NCBI RefSeq assembly: GCF_002744715.1
Contig: NZ_KZ319368.1
Span: forward strand, 124,001 to 188,000
Origin: Marinobacter profundi
GTDB lineage: Bacteria > Pseudomonadota > Gammaproteobacteria > Pseudomonadales > Oleiphilaceae
Direction: 5' to 3'
DNA: 64,000 nucleotides
Every line of letters begins with the position of its first letter. The stretch's first letter is position 1. The notes under the pieces are model-generated. The model was not told where the DNA came from. It did no database searches and saw only the letters and a list, made by a program, of their open reading frames with translations. A program made the position numbers and the translations under genes. Below are positions 17,051 through 26,182 of the stretch, in pieces.

Positions 17051-17653
17051 TTAATCGACCAGAGGCTTGCGCCCCCGGAAGGCGTGGGTCAGGGTGAAGC
17101 CGTCGACATAACCCAGCTCACCACCCACCGGGATACCGTGGGCCAGTCTGGTGACCAGGATATCCTGGCCATCAAGCCGGTCGGCAATGTAATGGGCAGT
17201 TGCTTCACCTTCCACAGTGGGATTGGTGGCAAGGATCAGTTCGGAAATACTCTCGTCGCGAACCCGCTTAAGCAGTAATTCGATACCGATTTCCGCAGGC
17301 CCTACCCCGTCGATGGGCGAAAGGTGGCCCATCAGTACGAAGTAGCCACCGCGGTAATCTCCGGCCTGCTCAATGGCCAGCAGATCAGACGGGCTTTCAA
17401 CCACACAGAGGGTACCGTTATGACGCTCCGGATTTTCACAAATACCGCACACCGGCGTATCGGCGAAATTCTGGCAGTTTTCGCAGCGCCGGACACCGGT
17501 CATGGCCTGACTGAGGGCATCAGACAGCCGGCTGCCACCGGCACGCCCCCGCTCCAGTAAATGGAACGCCATGCGCTGCGCCGTTTTCTGGCCAACACCC
17601 GGAAGACACCTTAACGACTCGACCAGCTCATCCACCAGGGGGCTAAAAGCCAT
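17051..17653 (-). CDS. recR: Recombination mediator RecR
   Basis: A 200-residue RecR: an N-terminal helix-hairpin-helix ([18 protein letters not shown]), a four-Cys zinc finger (Cys57, 60, 69, 72), and a Toprim domain starting at LCVVESPSD near residue 82. RecR with RecF/RecO loads RecA on gapped DNA. The order dnaX-ybaB-recR is conserved across bacteria. Confidence 0.97.
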   Translation of the reverse strand: MAFSPLVDELVESLRCLPGVGQKTAQRMAFHLLERGRAGGSRLSDALSQAMTGVRRCENCQNFADTPVCGICENPERHNGTLCVVESPSDLLAIEQAGDYRGGYFVLMGHLSPIDGVGPAEIGIELLLKRVRDESISELILATNPTVEGEATAHYIADRLDGQDILVTRLAHGIPVGGELGYVDGFTLTHAFRGRKPLVD

Positions 17654-17691
17654 TCACAATCCTCAACTGATACGTCACAAAGAAGATGCGG

Positions 17692-18015
17692 TCAGAACGG
17701 CATCTTGAAACCGGGGGGCATGCCCATGCCCGACATCAGACCGGACATCTTGTCTTTCTGGTTGGCCTCGACCCGGCGCACCGCATCGTTGACCGCTGCG
17801 GCGATGAGGTCTTCCAGCACTTCCTTGTCTTCGGTCATCAGGGAGTCATCGATTGCCACCTTGCGGACGTCGTGGCGACCATTCATGGTCACCTTTACCA
17901 GGCCAGCACCGGATTCACCGGTCACTTCGGCCTTGGCAATCTCCTCCTGGGCTTTCTGCATTTCTTCCTGCATTTTCTGGGCTTTTTTCATCAGATCGCC
18001 CATGCCATTCATCAT
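17692..18015 (-). CDS. ybaB: Nucleoid-associated protein YbaB/EbfC
   Basis: A small DNA-binding protein of about 107 residues with the YbaB helix ([20 protein letters not shown]) and the conserved [20 protein letters not shown] strand region. I chose the ATG pair at 18015/18012 because AGAGG lies 8 bases upstream and the length matches the family; the frame open to 18051 lacks a ribosome binding site. It sits between dnaX and recR as expected. Confidence 0.92.
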   Translation of the reverse strand: MMNGMGDLMKKAQKMQEEMQKAQEEIAKAEVTGESGAGLVKVTMNGRHDVRKVAIDDSLMTEDKEVLEDLIAAAVNDAVRRVEANQKDKMSGLMSGMGMPPGFKMPF

Positions 18016-18069
18016 CTGGCGTACCTCTTGTTCGGTTGCATGCACACTCATGCGCGAAGCATCAGTGCG

Positions 18070-19911
18070 TTAAATCGGCCGGATGCTCTCTTCGACCACC
18101 CGCGCCTCAAATCGTTCAACAATGGATTTTACCACCGGATCCTCCCGAATGGCTTCCTCGGCCGCCTGTTGCCGGGCAATGCGCTCCCGCTCTTCCCACA
18201 CCGCAGGCGTCTGGCCGGCGGCATCGCCCTGCTCCACCCGCAGCCGGATACTCTCGCCGAACTGCTGCCTGAGACCTTCCAGAATGCGCGCTTCGTGCCG
18301 CTCGTTCAGCAGCCGGGCGTGGCCTTCGTCGAGGGTCAGTACGATGGTGTCGCCTTGCTGGCTCAGCGCCGCATGGCTGGCCAGGTTCCCCGGCATACCG
18401 ACAATCCCGAGACTGCGGAAATCCCGTGGCCAGTTGAACTCACCGGACGCCGGTTCCGGCGCCTCAGGCGCGGGGCGCGCAACAGGCGGCGCGTTGACCG
18501 GTTCGGCGTCAACCAGAGCGGGCTCGGCTACCGGGTAGTCATCCAGCTCATCGCTGCCACCGGCCATGGCGGCCTCATACCAGCTGTCATCGGGTGGCGG
18601 CTCGGCATCAACCGGTTCCGGCGCCGCGGATTGTCGGGGGGCAGAATGAGGCTGTTCGGGGGCAGAAGGAGCCAAATCGGGGACAGACCTCGGGGCTGCC
18701 CCCTCTTGCAGCGCTGCCGGAGCCTGTTCGGGTTCGGAACGTGCTGGCTCGGGCTCATCCTTAGGGGCGGAAACTCCCTCAGAGGAAGCATGCCGGGCGG
18801 GCGCAGCCGGCGGTTCCCGGCGATCGGCTGCCGGGCGGAAGGCAAGCATCCGCAACAAGGTCATTTCGAACCCCATCCGGGCATCCGGGGTAACCGCCAG
18901 GTCTTTCCGACCCATCAGTGCAGCCTGATAGAACAACTGGGCATCCTCGGCGCTAAGCCGGCGGGCCAGGGTTTTGACCTGATCCGCATCCCCCAGGGCA
19001 TTATCCACGCTGCCCGGGACCACCTGTTCCATGGTAACCCGATGGAACAGCGCCAGCAGATCCGCCAGGATTACGCCGTAGTCCGGCGCGAAGTCGGCAA
19101 TCCGGTTGATCTCCGCCAGCAGCTGCGGACCGTCGTTGCCGACCAGGGCCTCGACCAGGCGCTCGATATCCCGCTGATCAATAGTACCCAGCATACTGCT
19201 GACGTCACTGGCTGCCAGCGTCTGGTTACCGAAGGCAATGGCCTGGTCGGTCAGGCTCAGGGCGTCCCGCATACTGCCATCGGCCGCCCGCGCCAGCAGC
19301 CAGAGCGCCGGATCCTCGAAGGGAATCTGCTCCTCGGTCAACACATGCTTGAGGTGTCCGGCAATATGCTCCGGTGTCATCCGCTTGAGATTGAACTGCA
19401 GACAACGGGACAACACGGTGACCGGCAACTTCTGGGGATCGGTAGTCGCCAACAGGAACTTGACGTGTTCGGGGGGTTCTTCAAGGGTCTTCAGGAAGGC
19501 ATTGAACGACGCGTTGGTCAGCATATGGACCTCGTCGATGAGGTACACCTTGAACCGGCCGCGAGTGGGCGCGTACTGGACGTTATCCGTCAGCTCGCGC
19601 ATGTCATCAACACCGGTGCGGGATGCCGCGTCGATTTCGATCAGGTCAACAAACCGGCCTTCCTGGATTTCCTGACAACTGGAGCAGACGCCACAGGGCT
19701 GCGGCGTAATACCGGTTTCACAGTTAAGACAGCGAGCCAGCAGCCGCCCGATGGTGGTCTTGCCGACGCCACGAGTCCCGGTAAACAGGTAGGCATGATG
19801 CAGGCGCTGGTTTTCGAGGGCGTGGATCAGCGCCTTCAGCACATGTTCCTGGCCGACCATATCCTGGAATGTCTGGGGGCGCCATTTACGGGCGAGTACC
19901 TGATAGCTCAT
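18070..19911 (-). CDS. dnaX: DNA polymerase III subunit gamma/tau
   Basis: A 613-residue clamp-loader ATPase: Walker A GTRGVGKT (residues 45-52), the zinc module Cys64/73/76/79, Walker B LIDEVHML, and SRCLQFNLKR. A Pro/Ala/Glu-rich linker (roughly 370-480) precedes the tau C-terminal domain. The linker includes three similar 7-residue units (SVPDLAP, SAPEQPH, SAPRQSA) encoded by GC-rich DNA that shares 12 bases with a palindrome at 32462. I saw no A-rich slippery site like that of E. coli dnaX, so a gamma form is not evident. Confidence 0.96.
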   Translation of the reverse strand: MSYQVLARKWRPQTFQDMVGQEHVLKALIHALENQRLHHAYLFTGTRGVGKTTIGRLLARCLNCETGITPQPCGVCSSCQEIQEGRFVDLIEIDAASRTGVDDMRELTDNVQYAPTRGRFKVYLIDEVHMLTNASFNAFLKTLEEPPEHVKFLLATTDPQKLPVTVLSRCLQFNLKRMTPEHIAGHLKHVLTEEQIPFEDPALWLLARAADGSMRDALSLTDQAIAFGNQTLAASDVSSMLGTIDQRDIERLVEALVGNDGPQLLAEINRIADFAPDYGVILADLLALFHRVTMEQVVPGSVDNALGDADQVKTLARRLSAEDAQLFYQAALMGRKDLAVTPDARMGFEMTLLRMLAFRPAADRREPPAAPARHASSEGVSAPKDEPEPARSEPEQAPAALQEGAAPRSVPDLAPSAPEQPHSAPRQSAAPEPVDAEPPPDDSWYEAAMAGGSDELDDYPVAEPALVDAEPVNAPPVARPAPEAPEPASGEFNWPRDFRSLGIVGMPGNLASHAALSQQGDTIVLTLDEGHARLLNERHEARILEGLRQQFGESIRLRVEQGDAAGQTPAVWEERERIARQQAAEEAIREDPVVKSIVERFEARVVEESIRPI

Positions 19912-20095
19912 GTTCTTTCAACTGCTGCTGTAAATGGGCTCAACCTTACCATGGACACCCGCTGATAAGAAGCAAGTGTAAAGGCCTGACCGGGACGGGT
20001 GAAACCCACACTCTCGTGCCGGCGCAGAGCGCTCCGGGGCTGGAGATCCGGGTAACGGGATACGGGGAAATGCAGAAGATCATGGGGAAATATGG

Positions 20096-20207
20096 GGGTG
20101 GCCCCACCAGCAACACTCCGGCACACAAGTCCACCGCTTCGGCTGCTCCCTTCCGGGCCTGACCGGGTTCACGGTTTGTTGTTGCGAAGGCACCAGCGGA
20201 GCCACCA
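20096..20207 (-). ncRNA. ffs: 4.5S RNA of the signal recognition particle
   Basis: On the minus strand the stretch around 20145-20172 reads CCGGTCAGGCCCGGAAGGGA, the conserved Ffh-binding core (GGTCAGG...GGAAGG...AGCAGCC). The ends pair (GGTGGC at 20206-20201 with GCCACC at 20102-20097), giving a hairpin RNA of about 110 nt, the normal size for gammaproteobacterial 4.5S RNA. It lies just upstream of dnaX. Exact ends are estimated from the terminal pairing. Confidence 0.93.
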
Positions 20208-20251
20208 TAACAGCTTCGTTTGTACGAGGGTTTACCTCAGAAGCGGCGCGC

Positions 20252-20280
20252 ATATTAGCAGAAGGGTTCTGCGACTACAA
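20252..20280 (-). promoter_or_regulatory. Promoter of the 4.5S RNA gene
   Basis: On the minus strand: -35 TTGTAG (20275-20280), a 17-base spacer, and -10 TAATAT (20252-20257) with an upstream TG (TGCTAATAT). Transcription would start near 20245, leaving about 38 nt of 5' leader before the paired end of the mature RNA. That is compatible with a precursor trimmed by RNase P as in E. coli. Confidence 0.65.
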
Positions 20281-20305
20281 CGGTTTACACCGGGATCGGT
20301 TTTTC

Positions 20306-21004
20306 TCACAAAGGGATAGGAACTTCGTCCTGGCGAAACCAGCACGCCAGGCTGTAACGGGTACGCTGTGCGATCATTACTTCGTGAGGAGTCTCCTCAC
20401 TCATGAACAACGCCATCCTGCCTGCTTCCGGCAGCACTCTCCCGACAATTTCATCGTGGTTATCACGATTGAACACCTGCAGCATACCGCCATCTTCCGC
20501 AGCCCAGTCTTCATTCAGGTACAGCACCAGGCTGACCACCCGGGACGCCCGCCCCGCGAAGCTGTCGATATGCTTGCGGTAGAAATCCCCCGGCTCGTAG
20601 GTCGCGTAATGGGCCTCGAACCGCCGCAAACCAAGGAACAGCCTTGCATTGAGGCCATTGCGGATGTCCTCAAGAAAATCGAACAGGGTGGCCTGGGGCA
20701 CAGTCAGGCCCTGCAGCCAGGCAATGCGGTCCCGGCGCACCGAGCGGTCACGCATATGATCGGCACCGCGCCCTATGCCAGCTGCCTTCATGGCTTCGGT
20801 GAGATGCAGCGTGGTGACTTCCTGTCGCAGCGCGGCGATCAGTTCATCGCCCAGACGCTCACGCACATCAAGACTCATCCAGCCGGTATGCGTCAGTCCT
20901 GCCGCCAACTGATCCAGCCAGTCATCGGGCACCAGCGGTGCCGGCACCGGCTCCTGAAACAGGGGTTCAACAGGTAACGGGGAAACAGTGGGCCGTGCAT
21001 CCAC
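20306..21004 (-). CDS. 2-oxoglutarate/Fe(II)-dependent oxygenase
   Basis: A 232-residue double-stranded beta-helix oxygenase of the prolyl-4-hydroxylase-like class. The metal triad His145-x-Asp147 ... His207 (YRKHIDSF, EETPHEV) and the 2-oxoglutarate-binding Arg216 (TRYSLACWF) are present. It starts at GTG 21004, with GGAGG 7 bases upstream. It stands alone between ffs and a divergent epimerase gene. The substrate is unknown; bacterial relatives hydroxylate proteins or small molecules. Confidence 0.82.
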   Translation of the reverse strand: MDARPTVSPLPVEPLFQEPVPAPLVPDDWLDQLAAGLTHTGWMSLDVRERLGDELIAALRQEVTTLHLTEAMKAAGIGRGADHMRDRSVRRDRIAWLQGLTVPQATLFDFLEDIRNGLNARLFLGLRRFEAHYATYEPGDFYRKHIDSFAGRASRVVSLVLYLNEDWAAEDGGMLQVFNRDNHDEIVGRVLPEAGRMALFMSEETPHEVMIAQRTRYSLACWFRQDEVPIPL

Positions 21005-21182
21005 GAGCGGTCCTCCAGACAGTTGCGGCCCATTTTAATCCGGTTTCTCGCCGCCACGGCAGTTTTAATTTACCCTCTATGTAGGGAAATTCACTTAACA
21101 CGCCAGTTAAGACTGCATTTAATGGGCCGTTCACCGCTCAGATAGCGAAAAGCACCGAAACAGGAAGTAGACGAGGCGTATC

Positions 21183-22076
21183 TTGACGACAAAACCCGCG
21201 CAGTGGTCGTTTACCCGCTGGAGAACCATCGGACATCTCGAAGCCCTTGAAGTACATCATCCGCTGTTCCAGGCACGGCTGTTCCTGCAAGGCGGACACC
21301 TGACCAACTTTGCCCCCCGTGACGAACCGGACTGGCTCTGGCTGAGCGACACCGCCAGATTCGAACCGGGTCGGGCAATCCGCGGCGGCATCCCGGTATG
21401 CTGGCCGTGGTTCGGCGTGCCAGCCAAGAATCCGCCCGAGGTACGACGGCGAATCCTCACCACCGCCAGCCACGGCTTTGCCCGGACCGCCGTCTGGAAA
21501 CTGGAGGACGTACGAGAGTCCGCCCACGATGTGGAAATCAGCCTGTCACTGGATGCCAACACCGATTTCGACGAACAATGGCAGGGGCACGCCCTGGTCT
21601 TGCTGACCATGACGTTTTCGGTACGCGGCTGCCAGATCGCACTGACTACAACCAACCTTGGCAATACCCCCCTGGCCTACTCCCAGGCCCTGCACACCTA
21701 CCTGCCAACGGCCGACATCGCCCGGACCCGGGTGCACGGCCTCGACGGCAGCGAATTCATCGACACGCTCGACAACTGGACCACCAAGCTGCAAAAGGGC
21801 CCGGTCCGGTTCGAGGGTGAAACCGACCGCATCTATCAGTGTGGCGAACCGTTGATTGTCAGTGGCCCCGGAGGTAACCGCCGGCTCACGGCTATCGGCT
21901 CGGATTCCACGGTGGTCTGGAATCCCGGCCCGGACAAAGCCAGAACGCTGTCGGATTTCCCCGATGAGGCCTGGACGACCATGGTCTGTGTCGAAACCGC
22001 CAATGCAATGAGCGATTACCGGGTGCTTAATGAAGGCCAGAGCCATACACTTGGCGTTGTGCTTGGAAGAGTCTGA
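21183..22076 (+). CDS. Aldose 1-epimerase-like / D-hexose-6-phosphate mutarotase (YeaD family)
   Basis: A 297-residue galactose-mutarotase-fold protein. Typical family segments are FQARLFLQGGHLTNFAP, RGGIPVCWPWFG, SHGFARTAVW and ALHTYLPTADI, with the catalytic His in the SHGFAR motif and the active-site Glu near CVETANA. YeaD-type enzymes interconvert hexose-6-phosphate anomers. It appears to start at TTG 21183 with GAGG upstream. The acyltransferase gene follows 17 bases later, so the two are probably co-transcribed. Confidence 0.85.
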   Translation: MTTKPAQWSFTRWRTIGHLEALEVHHPLFQARLFLQGGHLTNFAPRDEPDWLWLSDTARFEPGRAIRGGIPVCWPWFGVPAKNPPEVRRRILTTASHGFARTAVWKLEDVRESAHDVEISLSLDANTDFDEQWQGHALVLLTMTFSVRGCQIALTTTNLGNTPLAYSQALHTYLPTADIARTRVHGLDGSEFIDTLDNWTTKLQKGPVRFEGETDRIYQCGEPLIVSGPGGNRRLTAIGSDSTVVWNPGPDKARTLSDFPDEAWTTMVCVETANAMSDYRVLNEGQSHTLGVVLGRV

Positions 22077-22093
22077 GAGTTAAAGGAAAACTC

Positions 22094-22909
22094 ATGAGCC
22101 TTGGTTCGTTTCTGAAGTCGAAACTGGTCCCTCCTGCCCTGGACGAGCAGATCAGCAGGATCCGTAAGCCCATCGGCAGCCTCGGCTACGACCCATGGGG
22201 ATACAACAGCGAAGCGATCAAGCTTGGCTTCTCACTCACCCGCCAGATCTACCAGAAATACTTCCGGGTGGTGGCCGACGGCGTCGAAAAGATACCTGCG
22301 GACGGCCCGGTGCTGATCATTGCCAACCACAGTGGCCAGCTGCCCCTCGACGGCCTGCTGATCGGCTACACCCTGGCTGCGCGCAAGGATAATCCGCGCA
22401 TGCCGCGGGCAATGATCGAGCGTTTCTTCCCCACCGTGCCCTACCTGGGCAACCTGCTCAATGAAGTCGGGGCCGTGCTGGGCGACCCGATCAACTGCGC
22501 CAAAATGCTCGCCAATGGCGAAGCCGTGATTGTGTTTCCGGAAGGTGTCCGCGGTTCCGGCAAACTCTACCAGGATCGCTACCAGCTCAAACGCTTCGGT
22601 AACGGCTTCATGCACCTGGCAATGAAATACCATGCCCCCATCATCCCGGTGGGGGTGGTGGGCTGCGAAGAAACCATACCGGCTATTGCCAACATCAAAC
22701 CGCTGGCAAAACTGCTTGGGGTGCCCTACGTACCCGTGGCGTTGCCGGTGATTCTGCCCGCCAAGGTCCACCTCAATTTCGGTGACCCCATGTATTTCGA
22801 CGATCTGGAAATTCCGGAAGAGCAGGTAACCGAGCGGGTGGAACAGGTCAAAGCCGCCATCAGCGAACTGATCGACAAAGGACTCAGCGAAAGGAAAAGG
22901 CTGTTCTGA
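22094..22909 (+). CDS. Lysophospholipid acyltransferase family protein
   Basis: A 271-residue PlsC-domain protein. The catalytic motif reads NHSGQLPLDG, with six residues between His and Asp instead of the four in PlsC. The substrate-binding motif FPEGVRGSGK and the IIPVGVVG segment are also present. It probably transfers acyl chains to a lysophospholipid or related acceptor at the inner membrane. AAGGA precedes the start; the stop overlaps the next gene (TGATG). The acceptor is not determined by sequence. Confidence 0.82.
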   Translation: MSLGSFLKSKLVPPALDEQISRIRKPIGSLGYDPWGYNSEAIKLGFSLTRQIYQKYFRVVADGVEKIPADGPVLIIANHSGQLPLDGLLIGYTLAARKDNPRMPRAMIERFFPTVPYLGNLLNEVGAVLGDPINCAKMLANGEAVIVFPEGVRGSGKLYQDRYQLKRFGNGFMHLAMKYHAPIIPVGVVGCEETIPAIANIKPLAKLLGVPYVPVALPVILPAKVHLNFGDPMYFDDLEIPEEQVTERVEQVKAAISELIDKGLSERKRLF

Positions 22910-23856
22910 TGACCGAGCAACGCAGACCCAACATTCTGATCACCGGCGCCGCGGGCGCACTTGCCCAACAGGTCATCAACCGGCTGCGGGAAACCTGTGA
23001 CCTGGTCGCAGTGGATTTCCGTGAACAGGTATACCTCGGGGATGACATCCCCAGCTACTGCATTGACTTCAACAAGCGGGTCTTCGAAGACCTGTTCCGC
23101 CGCTACAAGTTCGACGGTGTGATTCACCTGGGACGGATCAACTCCAGCCAGCTGACGCGGATGCGCCGCTACAATGCCAACGTGCTGGGTACCCAGAAGC
23201 TGCTGGATCTCAGCCACAAATATGGCATCAGGCGGGTGCTGGTGTTGTCCACCTACCACGTCTACGGCGCTATCGCCTATAACCCGGCCCTGATCGACGA
23301 AGAGGCACCGCTCAAAGGTGCCAATCTGAGCATGGACCTGCTCGACTCGGTGGAACTGGAAAACCTGGCCAACATCTACCTGTGGCGCTACCCCGAACTC
23401 AATATCACCATCCTGCGCCCCTGCAACATTGTGGGCCCCGGGGTGCGCAACAGCATCAGCACTCTGCTGGGCAGTCACCGGGCCCCGGTGCTGGCCGGGT
23501 TTTCGCCGATGATGCAGTTTATCCACATCGACGACATGGCCGACGCCATCGTGCTGGCCTATGGCAAGAGTACGCGGGGCATCTTCAATGTGGCACCGGA
23601 AGACTGGGTGGCCTACCAACGTGCCCTGGAGCTGTGCGGGTGCAAGAAGATAACCATTCCGTCAATCCCGCCGGTGGTGCCGCGCATGATTCTGCGAGCC
23701 ATCAAACTGAGAAGCTTTCCATCGTATCTGATGCAGTTTTTCAAGTATCCTGTGGTGATTGACGGGCGCGCCTTTGCCAGGGAATTCAACTTCCGGCCCA
23801 AGCGCCCGCTGAAGGAAATATTCCGTTACTACCGGGAAAACAAAAATCCGGTGTAA
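22909..23856 (+). CDS. NAD-dependent epimerase/dehydratase family protein (extended SDR)
   Basis: A 315-residue Rossmann protein with the N-terminal NAD-binding pattern ILITGAAGALAQ and the extended-SDR segments VIHLGRINSS, NVLGTQKLLDLS and NIVGPG. The usual catalytic Tyr-x-x-x-Lys is not evident: at that place there is STYHVYGAIAYNP without a Lys four residues on. It may bind NAD(P) with altered chemistry. It overlaps the acyltransferase gene by one base. Confidence 0.75.
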   Translation: MTEQRRPNILITGAAGALAQQVINRLRETCDLVAVDFREQVYLGDDIPSYCIDFNKRVFEDLFRRYKFDGVIHLGRINSSQLTRMRRYNANVLGTQKLLDLSHKYGIRRVLVLSTYHVYGAIAYNPALIDEEAPLKGANLSMDLLDSVELENLANIYLWRYPELNITILRPCNIVGPGVRNSISTLLGSHRAPVLAGFSPMMQFIHIDDMADAIVLAYGKSTRGIFNVAPEDWVAYQRALELCGCKKITIPSIPPVVPRMILRAIKLRSFPSYLMQFFKYPVVIDGRAFAREFNFRPKRPLKEIFRYYRENKNPV

Positions 23857-23910
23857 CACCGGACGCCAAAACCTCCGGAACCAACAGCCCGCCCACAGGA
23901 AGTGGCAGAC

Positions 23911-26103
23911 ATGGTGGCAGAACTGAATCTGGTGAGTCACGCTTCAGCAGCCCTGGCGTTCGGGCTGCTGGGGTTGCTCATTGCCACCCGTTATCTGCGC
24001 CGGGATGTCGACCGCGCCATGCTGCTGGCCTCCGGAGCCTCCTTGTTATGGGCGCTGTCACTGGTGACCCAAAGTCTCTGGGGCCAGCCCGGCTTCATTG
24101 CCCGCTACCTGCTGGAACTGCTGCGGGATGGCGCCTGGATTGCGGTCCTGCTCACCCTGCTGAGAGACTCCGCCCACGACGGCAACGTGGTCACCAGCAT
24201 CCGTCGGCTGCTGGGCGCCGCCGCACTCGCCGTGCTGACCCTGCTGCTCGGCTGTGGCATCCTCGAGTACCTGCTTGACCTTGCCGTTCTCAGTGGCAAA
24301 ACCAAGGTCGTCGGCCAGATCGCCCTGACGCTGCTGGGGCTGTCGCTGGTGGAACAGATCTGGCGCAACTCGGTTACCTTCCGGCGCTCCAGTCTGAAAT
24401 ACATCTGCATCGGAACCGCCACCCTCTTCGCATTCGACTTCTTCATGTACGCCGATGCGCTGCTGTTCGGCCAGGTGGCCGACTCGTTCTGGAGTGCCCG
24501 CGGTTTTGTCAATGCGATGATCGTGCCGCTGTTTGCGGTGAACATGATCAATACCCGCAAACAACCGGTGAACTTCCAGCTCTCCCGAAATGCAGTTTTC
24601 CATGCCGGGACCCTGGTGTTTGCCGGCGGTTACCTGATGTTCCTGGCGACCGGTGGATACTACGTCAAAGTGATGGGCGGCGACTGGGGTGATGCCCTGC
24701 AGGTCCTGTTCCTGACCATCTCCATTGCGTTCTTCCTGACCCTGCTCAGTTCGCGCCGCTTCCGGGCCCGCCTGATGGTATTCATCAGCCAGAACTTCTT
24801 CGATTACAAGTACGATTATCGGGAAGAATGGCTGAAAATGACCCGAGAACTGGCGGATCTGTCTGACGATCCCCCCCTGCCGCAACGGGTCATCAGAATC
24901 CTCTCGGGGCTGGTGGAGAGCAACGCCGGGGCACTGTGGCTCCGGGACGAGGACGGCAACTTCAGCCTGCAAAGCAGTGTTAACCTGCCTTCCCCCCGCC
25001 ATAGCACCATCGACGGCCACGGGGAGTTACCGCGTTTTTTCCGGGAACGGGAATGGATTGTTGATCTCCACGAATACCGCAAAGACCCCGTCAGCTATCA
25101 GCTGCTGGAGATACCGGATGCCATTTCCAGCTTCACCGAAGGCTGGCTGGTCATTCCGCTCTATCTGGGAAACGACCTGTACGGCATTGCCCTGGTCGGC
25201 AACCCCTATGCCAGGGTGGAACTGAACTGGGAAAACTTCGATCTGATCAAAGTGGTGGCACGGCAAACCTGCAACCTGCTGGCGCAGGCAGATGCCCAGC
25301 ATCGGCTGACCCGGGCCATGCAGTTCGAGGCGGTGAGCCGGGCAACGGCATTCATGGTGCATGACCTGAAAACACTCATTGCCCAGCTCTCCCTGCTGGT
25401 CAAGAACGCTCCCCGCCACCGGGACAACCCCGAATTTATCGACGACATGATCCGGACCACCGATCATGCCGTTCGCAAGATGTCCAACCTGGTGGACCAT
25501 ATCCGCCGGCCAATGGCACACACCGACGAAAAGCACCTTGTTGACCTGGCGTCACTGGTAGCGGAGCTTGCGGACGACCTGGCGCGGCGCAACCCCCAAC
25601 CGCGGCTGCACCCCAACCGCGGTCAGGTGCTGATTGAGGCAGATCCGGAACAGCTCCGCAGCATACTGGGCCACCTGATCCAGAACGCCCAGGACGCCAC
25701 CCCGCCAGAGGGCGAAGTGGACCTGAGCTTCAAGGTTGCCGAAGGCAACGTGGTGTTGTTCATCCAGGATACCGGGTCCGGCATGTCAGACGACTTTATC
25801 CGTAACCAGCTGTTCAAGCCGTTTGCCAGCACCAAGGGACTGACCGGCATGGGCATTGGCGCCTACCAGGCCAGGGAATACGTCCGCAAGGTCGGCGGCT
25901 GCATGAGCGTCACCAGCAAACCGGGGGTCGGCTCCTGTTTCTCGATCCGCTTTCCCCTTGCCAATCCCGACGAGCTCCCTGTTCCAACCCCTGTTCCGAC
26001 CCCTGGCCCCGCCTCCGCCCCTGCCCCTACCTCACTCTCCGAGCCCGCGGCGAGCAAAAGTGTCGATAACCTGACACAAAGCAAAAAAACCCCGACACAG
26101 TGA
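23911..26103 (+). CDS. prsK: XrtA/PEP-CTERM system histidine kinase PrsK
   Basis: About 730 residues: an N-terminal region of seven or eight membrane helices (roughly 1-290), a GAF-like sensor domain (about 330-470), and a histidine kinase core with the phospho-acceptor His near residue 483 (FMVHDLKTLIAQL). The ATPase boxes follow (HLIQNAQDATPPEG, DTGSGMSDDF, GMGIGAYQ). It should phosphorylate PrsR, encoded next. I prefer ATG 23911, with AGGA about 10 bases upstream, over GTG 23902. The C-terminus is a Pro/Thr/Ala-rich tail (about 690-730) beyond the kinase domain. Confidence 0.9.
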   Translation: MVAELNLVSHASAALAFGLLGLLIATRYLRRDVDRAMLLASGASLLWALSLVTQSLWGQPGFIARYLLELLRDGAWIAVLLTLLRDSAHDGNVVTSIRRLLGAAALAVLTLLLGCGILEYLLDLAVLSGKTKVVGQIALTLLGLSLVEQIWRNSVTFRRSSLKYICIGTATLFAFDFFMYADALLFGQVADSFWSARGFVNAMIVPLFAVNMINTRKQPVNFQLSRNAVFHAGTLVFAGGYLMFLATGGYYVKVMGGDWGDALQVLFLTISIAFFLTLLSSRRFRARLMVFISQNFFDYKYDYREEWLKMTRELADLSDDPPLPQRVIRILSGLVESNAGALWLRDEDGNFSLQSSVNLPSPRHSTIDGHGELPRFFREREWIVDLHEYRKDPVSYQLLEIPDAISSFTEGWLVIPLYLGNDLYGIALVGNPYARVELNWENFDLIKVVARQTCNLLAQADAQHRLTRAMQFEAVSRATAFMVHDLKTLIAQLSLLVKNAPRHRDNPEFIDDMIRTTDHAVRKMSNLVDHIRRPMAHTDEKHLVDLASLVAELADDLARRNPQPRLHPNRGQVLIEADPEQLRSILGHLIQNAQDATPPEGEVDLSFKVAEGNVVLFIQDTGSGMSDDFIRNQLFKPFASTKGLTGMGIGAYQAREYVRKVGGCMSVTSKPGVGSCFSIRFPLANPDELPVPTPVPTPGPASAPAPTSLSEPAASKSVDNLTQSKKTPTQ

Positions 26104-26182
26104 TTGCAAAGCGTCAACTTTCGGTCGAGAATCAAATTAAAACTGTAAGCTTCACGATACAAACAAAGGAATTGTTGCTGTT

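Noticed and set aside
17686..19965. Long 759-codon plus-strand open frame opposite dnaX and ybaB
   Set aside because: It is an antisense shadow of GC-rich genes; no family resemblance, while the minus strand encodes clear DnaX and YbaB.
23848..23862. Small hairpin CCGGTG-TAA-CACCGG over the SDR stop codon
   Set aside because: Six base pairs with no T run; too weak to call a terminator.
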